From assembly GCF_001665685.1 (NCBI RefSeq), contig NZ_LZTB01000126.1, forward strand, positions 62,001-126,000: a stretch of 64,000 nt of DNA, given 5' to 3'. Every line of letters starts with the position of its first letter. Within the stretch, counting starts at the first letter, position 1. A program made the translations under genes and the position numbers. Under the pieces are notes generated by a model. That model was not told the DNA's origin and did not search any database. It worked only from the letters and a program-made list of their open reading frames with translations. This DNA comes from Mycobacterium sp. 852013-50091_SCH5140682. GTDB taxonomy: Bacteria > Actinomycetota > Actinomycetes > Mycobacteriales > Mycobacteriaceae. Below, piece after piece: positions 1 through 8,155 of this stretch.

Positions 1-741
1 CCAGGCATTCTGGTCAAACCCCTGGACGCCGATCCCCGCCAGATGCTGGTGGCGCTGCACGGCGGCGGGTTCGCGCTGGGCTCGTCGGCGAGCCATCGCA
101 AGCTGGCCGGGCACCTGGCCCGGGCCTGCGGCGCCTATGCGTTCGTCGCGGATTTCCGGCTGGCCCCCGAGCACCCATACCCCGCCCAGATCGAGGACAC
201 CATCGCGGTGTACGACGCCCTGGTCGCCGCGGGCACCGCGCCGGGCGCCATCACCTTCGTCGGGGACAGTGCCGGGGCGAACATCGCGATCGCCACCACC
301 CTGCGACTGCTGCGCGACGGCGCCACCACACCGGGCCAGGTCATGGTGATCTCACCGTGGCTCGACATGGAGAACGGTGGCAGCACCATCGAAACCAACG
401 ACGATTCTGATTTTCTGATCACCCGGGAAGGCTTGCAGGGCAACATCGACCGGTATCTCTCCGGTGGCGCGAGCCCGACCGACCCGCTGGTCAATCCGCT
501 GTACGCGGATTTCACCGGTTTCCCCCGGCTCTACATCACCGCATCCGACAGCGAGTCGCTGTACGCCGATGCCACCCGATTGGCGGAGCGGGCCCGGGCG
601 GCGGGAGTCGACGTCACATTCGACGTCGCGTCCGGTGAGCAGCACGTGTTCCCGCTGCAGGCCGGTGTGCTGCCGGCCGCCGACGCGTCCATCACCGCCA
701 TGGCCGCCTGGCATCGCGCCGTCAAGCCTCTGACCGTCTGA
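1..741 (+). CDS. Alpha/beta hydrolase fold-3 esterase (5' end outside window)
   Basis: The reading frame is open from base 1, so the gene begins upstream of the window; about 246 residues are present. An HGGG oxyanion-hole motif near the visible N-terminus and a GDSAGAN nucleophile elbow identify a hormone-sensitive-lipase-like carboxylesterase. An Asp in the SDSE segment and the His of EQHVFPL would complete the Ser-Asp-His triad. It ends 26 bases before a Baeyer-Villiger monooxygenase on the same strand. By inference it hydrolyses the ester that the monooxygenase makes from a ketone, a common pairing in ketone or terpenoid degradation. The substrate cannot be read from sequence. Confidence 0.9.
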   Translation, partial: PGILVKPLDADPRQMLVALHGGGFALGSSASHRKLAGHLARACGAYAFVADFRLAPEHPYPAQIEDTIAVYDALVAAGTAPGAITFVGDSAGANIAIATTLRLLRDGATTPGQVMVISPWLDMENGGSTIETNDDSDFLITREGLQGNIDRYLSGGASPTDPLVNPLYADFTGFPRLYITASDSESLYADATRLAERARAAGVDVTFDVASGEQHVFPLQAGVLPAADASITAMAAWHRAVKPLTV

Positions 742-767
742 TCCGCCCCGACAACGAAGGACTTCCC

Positions 768-2390
768 ATGAACAACAACGACTTCGACGCCATCGTCATC
801 GGTGCCGGCTTCTCCGGGCTGGCGATCCTGCATCATCTCCGCGAGATCGGTCTGCGGACCGTCGTGCTCGACGCACAGGACGGCATCGGCGGAACCTGGT
901 GGGGCAACCGGTATCCGGGGGTGCGCACCGACAGCGAGTTCAGTTACTACTCGTTCTCCTTCTCCAAGGAGGTGCGCGAGGAGTGGTCGTGGACGCAGCG
1001 CTACCCGGCCGGCCAGGAAGTGCTGGAGTACCTCAACTTCGTGGCCGATCGGCTGGACCTGCGCCGCGACATCCGGCTCAACACACGGGTGGAGTCGGCC
1101 CGCTACGACGAGGACGCCAACGTCTGGGTGGTCACCACGGCGGATGGCCAGACCCTGGCCGCGAAGTATCTGGTCAGCGGTATGGGTGTGCTGTCGCAGG
1201 CGATCTACCCCGACATCGCGGGCATCGAGTCCTTCGCCGGGCACAAGTACCACACCGCGTACTGGCCGCGGGAGGGCGTCGACCTGGCCGGCAAACGGGT
1301 CGGGTTGATCGGCCTCGGCGCGTCCGGCATCCAGGTGGTGCCGACGATCGCCCCCGAGGTCGGCGAGTTCTACGTGTTCCAGCGCACCCCGAACTTCGTG
1401 GTGGAGACCACGAACGACCCGGTGACGCCCGAGCAGATGGACTGGGTGCGGGCCAATTACGACGCCATCTACGAGAAGGCCGCCAATCATCCGTTCGGTG
1501 TCGCAATGGAGCCGGCCGAATTCGGTGCGCTGGAGGTCAGTGCCGAGGAACGACGCCGGATCTTCGAAAGCAAGTGGAACGAGGGCGGTTTCCACTTCGC
1601 CAACGAGTGCTTCAACGATCTGGCCACCAATCACGAGGCCAGCGAGCTGGCGTCGGAGTTCATCCGGTCCAAGATCCGGGAGATCGTCAAAGATCCTGCG
1701 ACCGCCGAACTGCTGTGCCCCACCACGTATTCGTTCAACGGCAAACGCGTGCCGACCGGGCACGGTTACTACAACGCCTTCAACCTCGACCACGTTCACC
1801 TCATCGACACCGCGTCGGAGCCGATCACCGCGATCACCCCACGGGGCGTGGTGGTGGGGGAGCGTGAGTACGAACTCGACGTGCTGATCTTCGCCACCGG
1901 GTTCGACGCCATGACCGGGACGCTGACCAACATCGACATCATCGGCCGGGATGGAATCACCTTGCGGGACAAGTGGGCACGTGACGGCCTGCGGTCCAAC
2001 CTCGGTATCGGCGCGCACGGTTTCCCGAACTTCTTCATGTCCCTCGGGCCGCAGACACCGTATTCCAACCTGGTCGTCCCGATTCAGCTCGGCGCGCAAT
2101 GGTTGCAGCGGGCACTGCGGTGGGCCCAGGACAACGGCATCGAACGCCTCGAGGCCACCCCCGAATCGGAGGAGTGGTGGGCGACCGAAACCGAGCGGGC
2201 CGGCAAGGCCACCGTCATGTACACCGAGGGCAAGAAGGCCAAGGCATGGTTCCTCGGCGAAAACGTGCCGGGCAAGCCCGAGGAGTTCCAGGTCTACATG
2301 GGCGGAGGTCAGGTGTACCAACGGTTCTGCCGTGACGTCGAGGACAACGGCTACGAGTCGTTCCGGGTCGACGCCTGCGTGGTGGTCTAG
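768..2390 (+). CDS. Flavin-containing Baeyer-Villiger monooxygenase
   Basis: A 540-residue class B flavoprotein monooxygenase of the cyclohexanone/phenylacetone monooxygenase type, which uses NADPH and O2 to turn ketones into esters or lactones. The FAD-binding GAGFSG motif is at residues 12-17. The Baeyer-Villiger fingerprint FAGHKYHTAYWP is at about 156-167 and the NADPH-binding GLGASG at about 182-187. Length is normal for the family. The ATG has a purine-rich GAAGGA ribosome site upstream. It lies just downstream of the esterase, probably in one operon. A GlxA-type regulator follows on the same strand and may or may not control the pair. Confidence 0.93.
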   Translation: MNNNDFDAIVIGAGFSGLAILHHLREIGLRTVVLDAQDGIGGTWWGNRYPGVRTDSEFSYYSFSFSKEVREEWSWTQRYPAGQEVLEYLNFVADRLDLRRDIRLNTRVESARYDEDANVWVVTTADGQTLAAKYLVSGMGVLSQAIYPDIAGIESFAGHKYHTAYWPREGVDLAGKRVGLIGLGASGIQVVPTIAPEVGEFYVFQRTPNFVVETTNDPVTPEQMDWVRANYDAIYEKAANHPFGVAMEPAEFGALEVSAEERRRIFESKWNEGGFHFANECFNDLATNHEASELASEFIRSKIREIVKDPATAELLCPTTYSFNGKRVPTGHGYYNAFNLDHVHLIDTASEPITAITPRGVVVGEREYELDVLIFATGFDAMTGTLTNIDIIGRDGITLRDKWARDGLRSNLGIGAHGFPNFFMSLGPQTPYSNLVVPIQLGAQWLQRALRWAQDNGIERLEATPESEEWWATETERAGKATVMYTEGKKAKAWFLGENVPGKPEEFQVYMGGGQVYQRFCRDVEDNGYESFRVDACVVV

Positions 2391-2482
2391 CCGCGGGGCG
2401 AGAGCGGGGCTTGGCCCTGACTCACCTCAATTACGCGGGTAGGACCCGCCGGGCGAGTGACGGAGGCGGCGATAATCGGCTG

Positions 2483-3484
2483 ATGTCTGCGCGTTCGTCC
2501 GTCGCACCCCACACGGTCCCGCGCCGCGTCGCGATTCTCGTCTACGACGGTGTCACCCTGCTCGACGTCGCGGGCCCGGCCGAGGTGTTCAAGGAGGCCA
2601 ACGAGTACGGGGCCGACTACCGGATCGTATTGCTTTCCCCGACAGGCGATGACGTCACGTCGAACCTCGGATTCAGGGTCGCGGTCGACGGCGCCGTTTC
2701 CGCCGAGCCCGCCCCCGACACCTACCTGGTGCCCGGTTCCGACCGCTATCCGCGCACACCTGTGCCGCGACACCTCGCGGAAGCCGCGCGGATGCCGGCG
2801 GCTGGAGCGCGTCGGGTCGCGTCGATTTGTACCGGCGCGTTCATCCTGGCCGCTGCGGGCCTGCTGGCCGGGAAGCGTGCGACGACACACTGGCGGGCGA
2901 CCGGTCAGCTCGCCGCCCGCTGCCCGACATGCCGTGTCGAACCCGACGCGATCTACGTCCGTGACGGCAGCACATACACCTCGGCCGGGGTGACCGCCGG
3001 AATCGATCTGGCTCTCGCGCTCGTCGAGGAAGACCACGGGCCGGACGTGACCCGCGACGTCGCCCGGGCCCTGGTGGTCTACATGCAGCGTTCCGGCGGT
3101 CAGTCGCAGTTCTCCGCCCCACTGCAGGGACCGCCGCCCCGGTCTCCGGCGTTGCGTACGGTGACCGACCTGGTGACGGCGAACCCGCAGGACAATCACT
3201 CGCTCGATGCGCTCGCGAAGCACCTGCATATGAGTACCCGGCACCTCACCAGGCTCTTCCACGAGGAGCTGTCCACGACACCGGCGCGCTACGTGGAGAA
3301 CATCCGCTTCGACATGGCCAGGGCGCTGCTCGACCGAGGGCACACCGCAACGCAAGCTGCGGCTCTGGCGGGGTTTCCCAGCTACGAGAGCATGCGCCGG
3401 GTCTTCGCGAGAAAACTATCGATCAGCCCCGCGGCCTACCAGCGCCGGTTCAGCACCGCACGCCGCGCCGGGGCCGACGAGTAG
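2483..3484 (+). CDS. GlxA/FtrA-type AraC-family transcriptional regulator
   Basis: About 333 residues in two parts. The N-terminal 190 or so are a DJ-1/PfpI (class I glutamine-amidotransferase-like) domain with an elbow Cys in SICTGAF near residue 116. The C-terminal 110 are an AraC/XylS double helix-turn-helix containing HLTRLFHEEL and the conserved TPARYVENIR segment. The ATG at 2483 is preferred because homologues begin just before the RVAILVYDGVTLLDV strand; a TTG 72 bases earlier is in frame but adds unconserved residues. Regulators of this type often sense small catabolic molecules. A link to the upstream monooxygenase/esterase genes is inferred from position only. Confidence 0.88.
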   Translation: MSARSSVAPHTVPRRVAILVYDGVTLLDVAGPAEVFKEANEYGADYRIVLLSPTGDDVTSNLGFRVAVDGAVSAEPAPDTYLVPGSDRYPRTPVPRHLAEAARMPAAGARRVASICTGAFILAAAGLLAGKRATTHWRATGQLAARCPTCRVEPDAIYVRDGSTYTSAGVTAGIDLALALVEEDHGPDVTRDVARALVVYMQRSGGQSQFSAPLQGPPPRSPALRTVTDLVTANPQDNHSLDALAKHLHMSTRHLTRLFHEELSTTPARYVENIRFDMARALLDRGHTATQAAALAGFPSYESMRRVFARKLSISPAAYQRRFSTARRAGADE

Positions 3485-3521
3485 CGGATAGGAGATGACC
3501 CGCCGTCTTGACCCGTTCCGG

Positions 3522-4160
3522 TCAACTCGGCCAGGCCGAGCCGAGCATCCGCTCGACAGTGGTGGTGCGCCGAAAACCAGGAAGGAAGTGCTCCACAACG
3601 TCGACGTTGACGGTTCCGTTTGTCGTGTTCGGGCGGTTCTTCAACCCATCGAAATAGGCTTGCAGGAACTCGTTTTTGAAATCGCCTCGCGGGTGGGTGG
3701 CGAGGATTTCGGCCACCTGATCATCGTGGAGCCCGTCTAGTCCGAAACCGACGACGTCAGTCAGCACCCCGAGATACATGGTGGCGATCTCCGGGCCCAT
3801 GCGGTCGGGGATTCCCGGTGTCGTGTGCAGGGCGATAGCCGTCCAGACCGTTTCGGCGGCCGCGGCGGAGAAGCCGCGTTCGAGCAGGAACTGGCGCCCG
3901 TGGTCGGCGCCGTCGACCTCGAAACGCTGTTCTGCGTCGGAGAACGGCCGCTGCAGACCGGTGTCATGGAACATGGCGGCCAGGTAGAGCAGTTCGGGAT
4001 CAGGTGTTACACCTAGCCGCCGGGCATGTATCTGGGCGAAAAAGTAGACCCGACGGGAGTGATGGTAGATCAGTGGGCTGCTGGTCTCGCAGATGAGGTG
4101 AGTCGCTTCGGTGACGGCAGCGGTGTCGGGAACCTCAACTCCGGCAATGATTTCTGACAT
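3522..4160 (-). CDS. HD-domain hydrolase, cyanamide hydratase-like
   Basis: A 212-residue HD-superfamily protein. Metal-binding residues expected of the family are visible: a His in YHHSRR, the HD pair in AAMFHDTG, and later His residues in GADHG and ALHTT. The overall pattern resembles the fungal/bacterial cyanamide hydratase-like HD group rather than the nucleotide phosphohydrolases. It converges with the GlxA-type regulator (38-base gap). It lies downstream of the thiolase on the same strand but is separated from it by a strong hairpin, so it probably has its own promoter in the 220-base gap. The substrate is unknown; naming it a cyanamide hydratase would be over-reading. Confidence 0.8.
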   Translation of the reverse strand: MSEIIAGVEVPDTAAVTEATHLICETSSPLIYHHSRRVYFFAQIHARRLGVTPDPELLYLAAMFHDTGLQRPFSDAEQRFEVDGADHGRQFLLERGFSAAAAETVWTAIALHTTPGIPDRMGPEIATMYLGVLTDVVGFGLDGLHDDQVAEILATHPRGDFKNEFLQAYFDGLKNRPNTTNGTVNVDVVEHFLPGFRRTTTVERMLGSAWPS

Positions 4161-4320
4161 GGGTTCGCTGCTTTCTGTTGGTGACGGTCAGCGTGGGTAT
4201 GCCATCCATGCTCACCTTCACCACCTCGTCGGCGCTGCCTTCGTTCGGCCAGAAAACCCTCAAATGTGGACGTGTCACCGCCGCAAATTGCGACACCTCG
4301 CGGTGCCCCGACCGCAACGA

Positions 4321-4361
4321 CATTCCCGGTCGTCAAGGTGTGCGCTCGACGACCGGGAATG
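4321..4361 (-). terminator. Perfect 14-bp hairpin after the thiolase gene
   Basis: CATTCCCGGTCGTC at 4321-4334 is repeated in inverted form at 4348-4361 with a 13-base loop. It lies 23 bases beyond the thiolase stop codon, read on the minus strand, and ahead of the HD-domain gene. There is no U-tract, which is usual for mycobacterial terminators. Function is inferred from placement. Confidence 0.55.
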
Positions 4362-4383
4362 CAGTTCCGCAGGGACCGAAGGA

Positions 4384-5568
4384 CTACAGCCGCTCGATGA
4401 TGGTGGCGTTGGCCATGCCGCCCGCCTCGCACATGGTCTGCAGGCCGTAGCGTCCTCCGCGCTGTTCGAGCGCGTTGACCAACGTCGTCATGAGCCGCGC
4501 GCCGCTGGCGCCCAGTGGGTGGCCGATGGCGATGGCCCCGCCGTTGACGTTGGTCTTCGCCAGGTCAGCGCCGACGTCGGCAGCCCAGGCCAGCACGACC
4601 GGGGCGAACGCCTCGTTCACCTCGAACAGATCGATGTCGTCTACCGTCAGACCCGCACGCGCCAGCACCTTTTCGGTGGCGGGGATGACGCCGGTCAGCA
4701 TGTAGAGCGGATCCGAGCCGACCACTGTGGCGGTGTGAATGCGTGCCAAGGGCTTGAGTCCCAGCCGCTTGGCGGTGTCGCTGCTGGTGATCATGACCGC
4801 GGCGCTGCCGTCTGATAGCGGCGAGGAGTTGCCTGCGGTGATCTCCCAGTTGATCTGCGGGAAGCGTGCCGCATAGGCCTCGTTGTAGAACGCCGGCTTG
4901 AGCGCTGCGAGCGTCTCGACGGTGGTGCCGGGCCGGACGATTTCGTCGGTGGTCAGACCCGCGATCGGGACGAGCTCGTTGTCGAACAGGCCCGCTTTGG
5001 TGGCGGCCGCGGCTTTCTCGTGACTGCCTGCCGAGAAGTCATCGAGCTGGGTGCGGGAGAAACCCCACTTGGCGGCGATGAGCTCGGCGCTGATTCCTTG
5101 CGGCACAAGCCCTTCGGAGTAGCGCTGGGCGAAAGCGTCGCCGAACGGGTCGCTGCCCGGCAGGATGTTGGTGCCCATGCGAACCCGCCCCATCGACTCC
5201 ACGCCGGCGGCGATCACGATGTCGTAGGCACCCGCAACCACGCCCTGGGCGGCGAAGCTGATGGCCTGCTGCGAACTGCCGCACTGCCGGTCCACCGTGG
5301 TCCCGGGCACGCTCTCCGGGAAGCCCGCGCCGAGCAGGGCGTTGCGGGCGATATTGGCGGCCTGATCGCCCACCTGGGTAACCGCGCCGCTGATGACGTC
5401 GTCGATCTGCGCCGGATCGATGCCGGTGCGATCCACCAGCTCGCGCAGGCTGTGGGCGAGCAGGTCCGCCGACTTCACCCCGTGCAGGGCGCCGTTCGCC
5501 TTGCCTTTGCCGATCGGGGTGCGCACCGCACCGACGATCACGGCCTCCCGGCCTGAATATCCGGACAT
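4384..5568 (-). CDS. Acetyl-CoA acetyltransferase (thiolase)
   Basis: A 394-residue thiolase, the usual length. The nucleophilic Cys is at about residue 96 in DRQCGSS, the NEAFAPV motif is present, the catalytic His lies in GHPLGASG, and the second Cys is near residue 380 in CEAGGMANA. The family catalyses thiolytic cleavage of 3-ketoacyl-CoA (beta-oxidation) or condensation of acyl-CoA. The start is well placed: CAGGAGG lies 6 bases before the ATG. It is transcribed divergently from an HxlR regulator, and the shared 5' region carries two palindromes, so repression by that regulator is likely. Confidence 0.93.
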   Translation of the reverse strand: MSGYSGREAVIVGAVRTPIGKGKANGALHGVKSADLLAHSLRELVDRTGIDPAQIDDVISGAVTQVGDQAANIARNALLGAGFPESVPGTTVDRQCGSSQQAISFAAQGVVAGAYDIVIAAGVESMGRVRMGTNILPGSDPFGDAFAQRYSEGLVPQGISAELIAAKWGFSRTQLDDFSAGSHEKAAAATKAGLFDNELVPIAGLTTDEIVRPGTTVETLAALKPAFYNEAYAARFPQINWEITAGNSSPLSDGSAAVMITSSDTAKRLGLKPLARIHTATVVGSDPLYMLTGVIPATEKVLARAGLTVDDIDLFEVNEAFAPVVLAWAADVGADLAKTNVNGGAIAIGHPLGASGARLMTTLVNALEQRGGRYGLQTMCEAGGMANATIIERL

Positions 5569-5583
5569 GGTTGCCTCCTGAGT

Positions 5584-5595
5584 CTCAGCGCTGAG
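5584..5595. promoter_or_regulatory. Palindrome CTCAGCGCTGAG (candidate HxlR operator 1)
   Basis: A perfect 12-bp palindrome in the thiolase-HxlR divergent region. Its CTCAG/CTGAG arms match those of the larger palindrome 13 bases away. It lies immediately upstream of the thiolase ribosome site, where bound protein would block transcription. Confidence 0.5.
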
Positions 5596-5608
5596 TACTG
5601 CTGTCTAT

Positions 5609-5629
5609 ACTCAGATGTAACATCTGAGT
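5609..5629. promoter_or_regulatory. Perfect 10-1-10 inverted repeat (candidate HxlR operator 2)
   Basis: ACTCAGATGT, a central A, then ACATCTGAGT: a perfect inverted repeat about midway between the divergent thiolase and HxlR-family genes. It shares the CTCAG/CTGAG half with the neighbouring 12-bp palindrome. This is the expected arrangement for an autoregulating winged-helix dimer. Confidence 0.65.
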
Positions 5630-5663
5630 TCAGTTCCAACAACCCAGCGATAGAGTGATGTGC

Positions 5664-6137
5664 ATGACAGTCCTGCAGGGCGCACTCGCCGACCGTGATG
5701 CCTGGTCGGCGGTGGGGCGTTGCCCGATCGAGAAGACAATGGCCCTCGTCGGCACCAAATCGGCGATGCTGATCATGCGCGAGGCCTACTACGGCACCAC
5801 CCGGTTCGACGACTTCTGGAGACGCGTCGGCGTCACCAAGGCGGCCGCGTCGGCACGGTTGAGCGACCTGGTCGAGGCGGGGCTGCTGGAGCGCAGGCCC
5901 TATCAAGAGCCGGGGCAGCGGGTGCGCGACGAGTACGTGCTCACGCAGGCCGGCAGGGATTTCATGCCCGTGGTATGGGCGCTGTTCGAGTGGGGACGCC
6001 GCCACCTACCCACTGACTCACCGCTGCGACTGGCTCACGCCGGATGCGGCGCCGAGGCCACGGTCGAGATACGTTGCGACGAAGGGCATCTCGTGCCGCC
6101 TGACGAACTCGTCGTCCGAATCGGCAAGTCGAAGTAG
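5664..6137 (+). CDS. HxlR/MarR-like winged-helix regulator
   Basis: About 157 residues with the HxlR layout: a Cys-containing N-terminus (GRCPIEKTMALVG), a winged helix (FDDFWRRVGVTKAAASARLSDLVEAG), a beta-wing with RRPYQEPGQR, and the DEYVLTQAG segment. HxlR proteins respond to aldehydes, quinones or other electrophiles, often through the N-terminal Cys. The C-terminal 35 residues contain a further Cys pair (HAGCGAEATVEIRCDEGH) that could bind metal or form a disulfide. GTG at 5655 and ATG at 5658 are alternative in-frame starts. It is divergent from the thiolase and probably controls it through the palindromes between them. Confidence 0.87.
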   Translation: MTVLQGALADRDAWSAVGRCPIEKTMALVGTKSAMLIMREAYYGTTRFDDFWRRVGVTKAAASARLSDLVEAGLLERRPYQEPGQRVRDEYVLTQAGRDFMPVVWALFEWGRRHLPTDSPLRLAHAGCGAEATVEIRCDEGHLVPPDELVVRIGKSK

Positions 6138-6285
6138 CCGGCCGGGCTACGGTTGTCCGCCGGCCAGGAAAGTCCGCACCCGAGTCTTGGGTGTCTGGGC
6201 CAGCCATGATTCGGTGATCGGCTCGGTCAGCTCCGGCACGTCAATTGCCGACAGCCGCCATGTAGCCGAACGCTACTCTCGGGCC

Positions 6286-7230
6286 GTGTTGCACCTCCGC
6301 GTGATCGCACCCGCCGAACTGCGCAATCCGATCCTCAACGTCCTGCAGCGAGAACCCGGTGTCACCCACATCGTGCTGCATCCCAACGCGGCCGTGGAGC
6401 CCGCCGGTGACGAGATCACCGCCGACATCGCCCGGGAAGCCGCCAATGACGTTGTGGAACGGCTCAAGTCGCTCGATGTGCAGAATCTCGGCGCGATCAC
6501 GCTGGAAGTGCTCGACACCGTGTTGTCCAGTGCGGCCTACCACGCCGAGGATGCCGCTGACGGCGATGCCGCCGACGCGGTCGTCTGGGATGAACTCGTG
6601 GCCCGTACGCGCGACGAATCCCAGTTGAACATCACGTTCCTGCTGTTCCTGTGCATCGCGTGCCTGCTCGCCGCGGTGGGCGTGCTCACCGACTCGCCGG
6701 TCACCGTCGTCGGGGCGATGGTCGTCGGCCCCGAATTCGGGCCCCTCGCCGCATTGGCGGTCGCGCTGGTGCGCCGCCGCATGTCGCTGGCGCGGCGCGC
6801 TTCGGCGGCACTGCTGATCGGCTTCCCGGTGGCCATGGCCGTCACCGCAGGCGCCACGCTGGGGTTCGAGGCCCTGGGCTGGGTGGAACTGACCAGCACG
6901 CGCGAGCTGCACGACGTCGATTTCATCTTCCAGGTCGGGCCGTTCTCGTTCGTCGTGGCGCTGCTGGCGGGTGCCGCGGGAATGCTGTCGTTGGTGTCGG
7001 CGAAATCAGCGGCGTTGGTCGGTGTGTTCATCTCGGTCACGACGGTGCCCGCGGCCGGCTTCGCGGTGGTGGCCGCCACGATGGGGGACTGGGACATCGC
7101 TGCCCAGTCGGTCGCGCAGCTTGCTGTCAACCTCGTCGGCATCACGATCGCCGGCGTGCTGGTGCTGGCGGTGTACCGCCGGCTGCAAACGGCAAAAGAG
7201 TCGGGCGGACGGCGTACCGCCAACGTGTGA
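6286..7230 (+). CDS. DUF389 family membrane protein
   Basis: About 314 residues. A soluble N-terminal domain (residues 1 to about 105, including RVIAPAELRNPIL) precedes several hydrophobic helices, with the DUF389 signature GAMVVGPEFGPLAALAVALVR at the second helix. The family is widespread in actinobacteria and cyanobacteria and its function is not established. The GTG at 6286 is chosen because homology begins at LHLRVIAP; the frame stays open another 33 codons upstream without conserved features. It converges directly with the GAP gene, with stop codons abutting at 7230/7231. Confidence 0.82.
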   Translation: MLHLRVIAPAELRNPILNVLQREPGVTHIVLHPNAAVEPAGDEITADIAREAANDVVERLKSLDVQNLGAITLEVLDTVLSSAAYHAEDAADGDAADAVVWDELVARTRDESQLNITFLLFLCIACLLAAVGVLTDSPVTVVGAMVVGPEFGPLAALAVALVRRRMSLARRASAALLIGFPVAMAVTAGATLGFEALGWVELTSTRELHDVDFIFQVGPFSFVVALLAGAAGMLSLVSAKSAALVGVFISVTTVPAAGFAVVAATMGDWDIAAQSVAQLAVNLVGITIAGVLVLAVYRRLQTAKESGGRRTANV

Positions 7231-7995
7231 TCACAAGTGGCTGATGCCCAAGCCGACGAAGAACACGCCGACAGCGCCGGCGATCACCGCGACCACCAGC
7301 CGGTGGTGGATCTTCATCCAGGCGTACAGCCGCTCGACGCCCGAGCGGGTGGCGTCGGGCGCGATCCAGAAACTCAGGATCGGGATCAGCGCCCCGGAGA
7401 ACGCGACCAGGTTGAAGGTCACCAGTGCACTCAACTGCTGGCCGACCGCCGTGCCCGAGGTGAGTACCGCCGCGATGGCGCCCAGGTAGTACGGCGAGGG
7501 AATGCCGTTGCTCAGGCCCAGCAGCCCCGCCGCCCACGCGGCCTCGCCGCGCAGCGCGGCCTTGATGCTCTCGGGCAGTTTCGAGACCACGGGCAGGGAG
7601 TCCAGCGTCGGCGGTTGCACCGGCCCGGCGGGCGAGGGCTCCGTCGTCGGATCACCCGAGTGGTCGCCGACGCCGGCAGGCACGGCCACGCGCTTGTTGC
7701 GGACCCGGTGGAACAGCCGTTCCAGCAGGCCGGTGGCCGACAACACGGCGATGAGGCCCGCCACGACGCCGATCGTGATCTCGATTCCGGGGTGCACTGT
7801 GCGGTCACCGAGCGCGCTCTCCCGGAACACGAACACCACGGCCACGGCGACGGCAACGTTCGAGGTGAAACCGGCGAGGAAGAACGGCAGCAACAACCGG
7901 ACGGGTCGCGCGCGCGACACCATGTAAGCGATGACCCCGATGCGCAACGGGTCGGTTGCGGCCACGAGAGCCATCACCAGCACCGTGCTCCACAT
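7231..7995 (-). CDS. GAP (Sap-like) integral membrane protein
   Basis: A 254-residue membrane protein with six predicted hydrophobic segments and a hydrophilic Pro/Gly/Thr-rich linker in the middle (about 95-130). It matches the mycobacterial GAP family, named for a small membrane protein needed to bring glycopeptidolipids to the cell surface. The start MWSTVLVMALVAATDPLRIG is typical and follows an AAAGGATGG ribosome site. No glycopeptidolipid genes are in the window, so the cargo of this paralogue is unknown. Confidence 0.82.
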   Translation of the reverse strand: MWSTVLVMALVAATDPLRIGVIAYMVSRARPVRLLLPFFLAGFTSNVAVAVAVVFVFRESALGDRTVHPGIEITIGVVAGLIAVLSATGLLERLFHRVRNKRVAVPAGVGDHSGDPTTEPSPAGPVQPPTLDSLPVVSKLPESIKAALRGEAAWAAGLLGLSNGIPSPYYLGAIAAVLTSGTAVGQQLSALVTFNLVAFSGALIPILSFWIAPDATRSGVERLYAWMKIHHRLVVAVIAGAVGVFFVGLGISHL

Positions 7996-8155
7996 GCGGG
8001 CGGGCCCATCCTTTCCTCAGCTATCTCCTGCTGATTGAACCAGCGTGCGCCGGATACGGCCCGTGCGGCATGGTTCGAGCGGCCCGTCCAACGCGGTTCG
8101 GACGCCCGATATTGCACGCCGTGCGGCGCCGTTCACCTTGTGGTGGGATCTGCGG

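Noticed and set aside
531..2321. A 596-codon open frame on the minus strand opposite the monooxygenase gene
   Set aside because: It is antisense to a gene with clear FAD, NADPH and Baeyer-Villiger motifs and shows no domain of its own. High GC in third codon positions makes such long empty frames common here.
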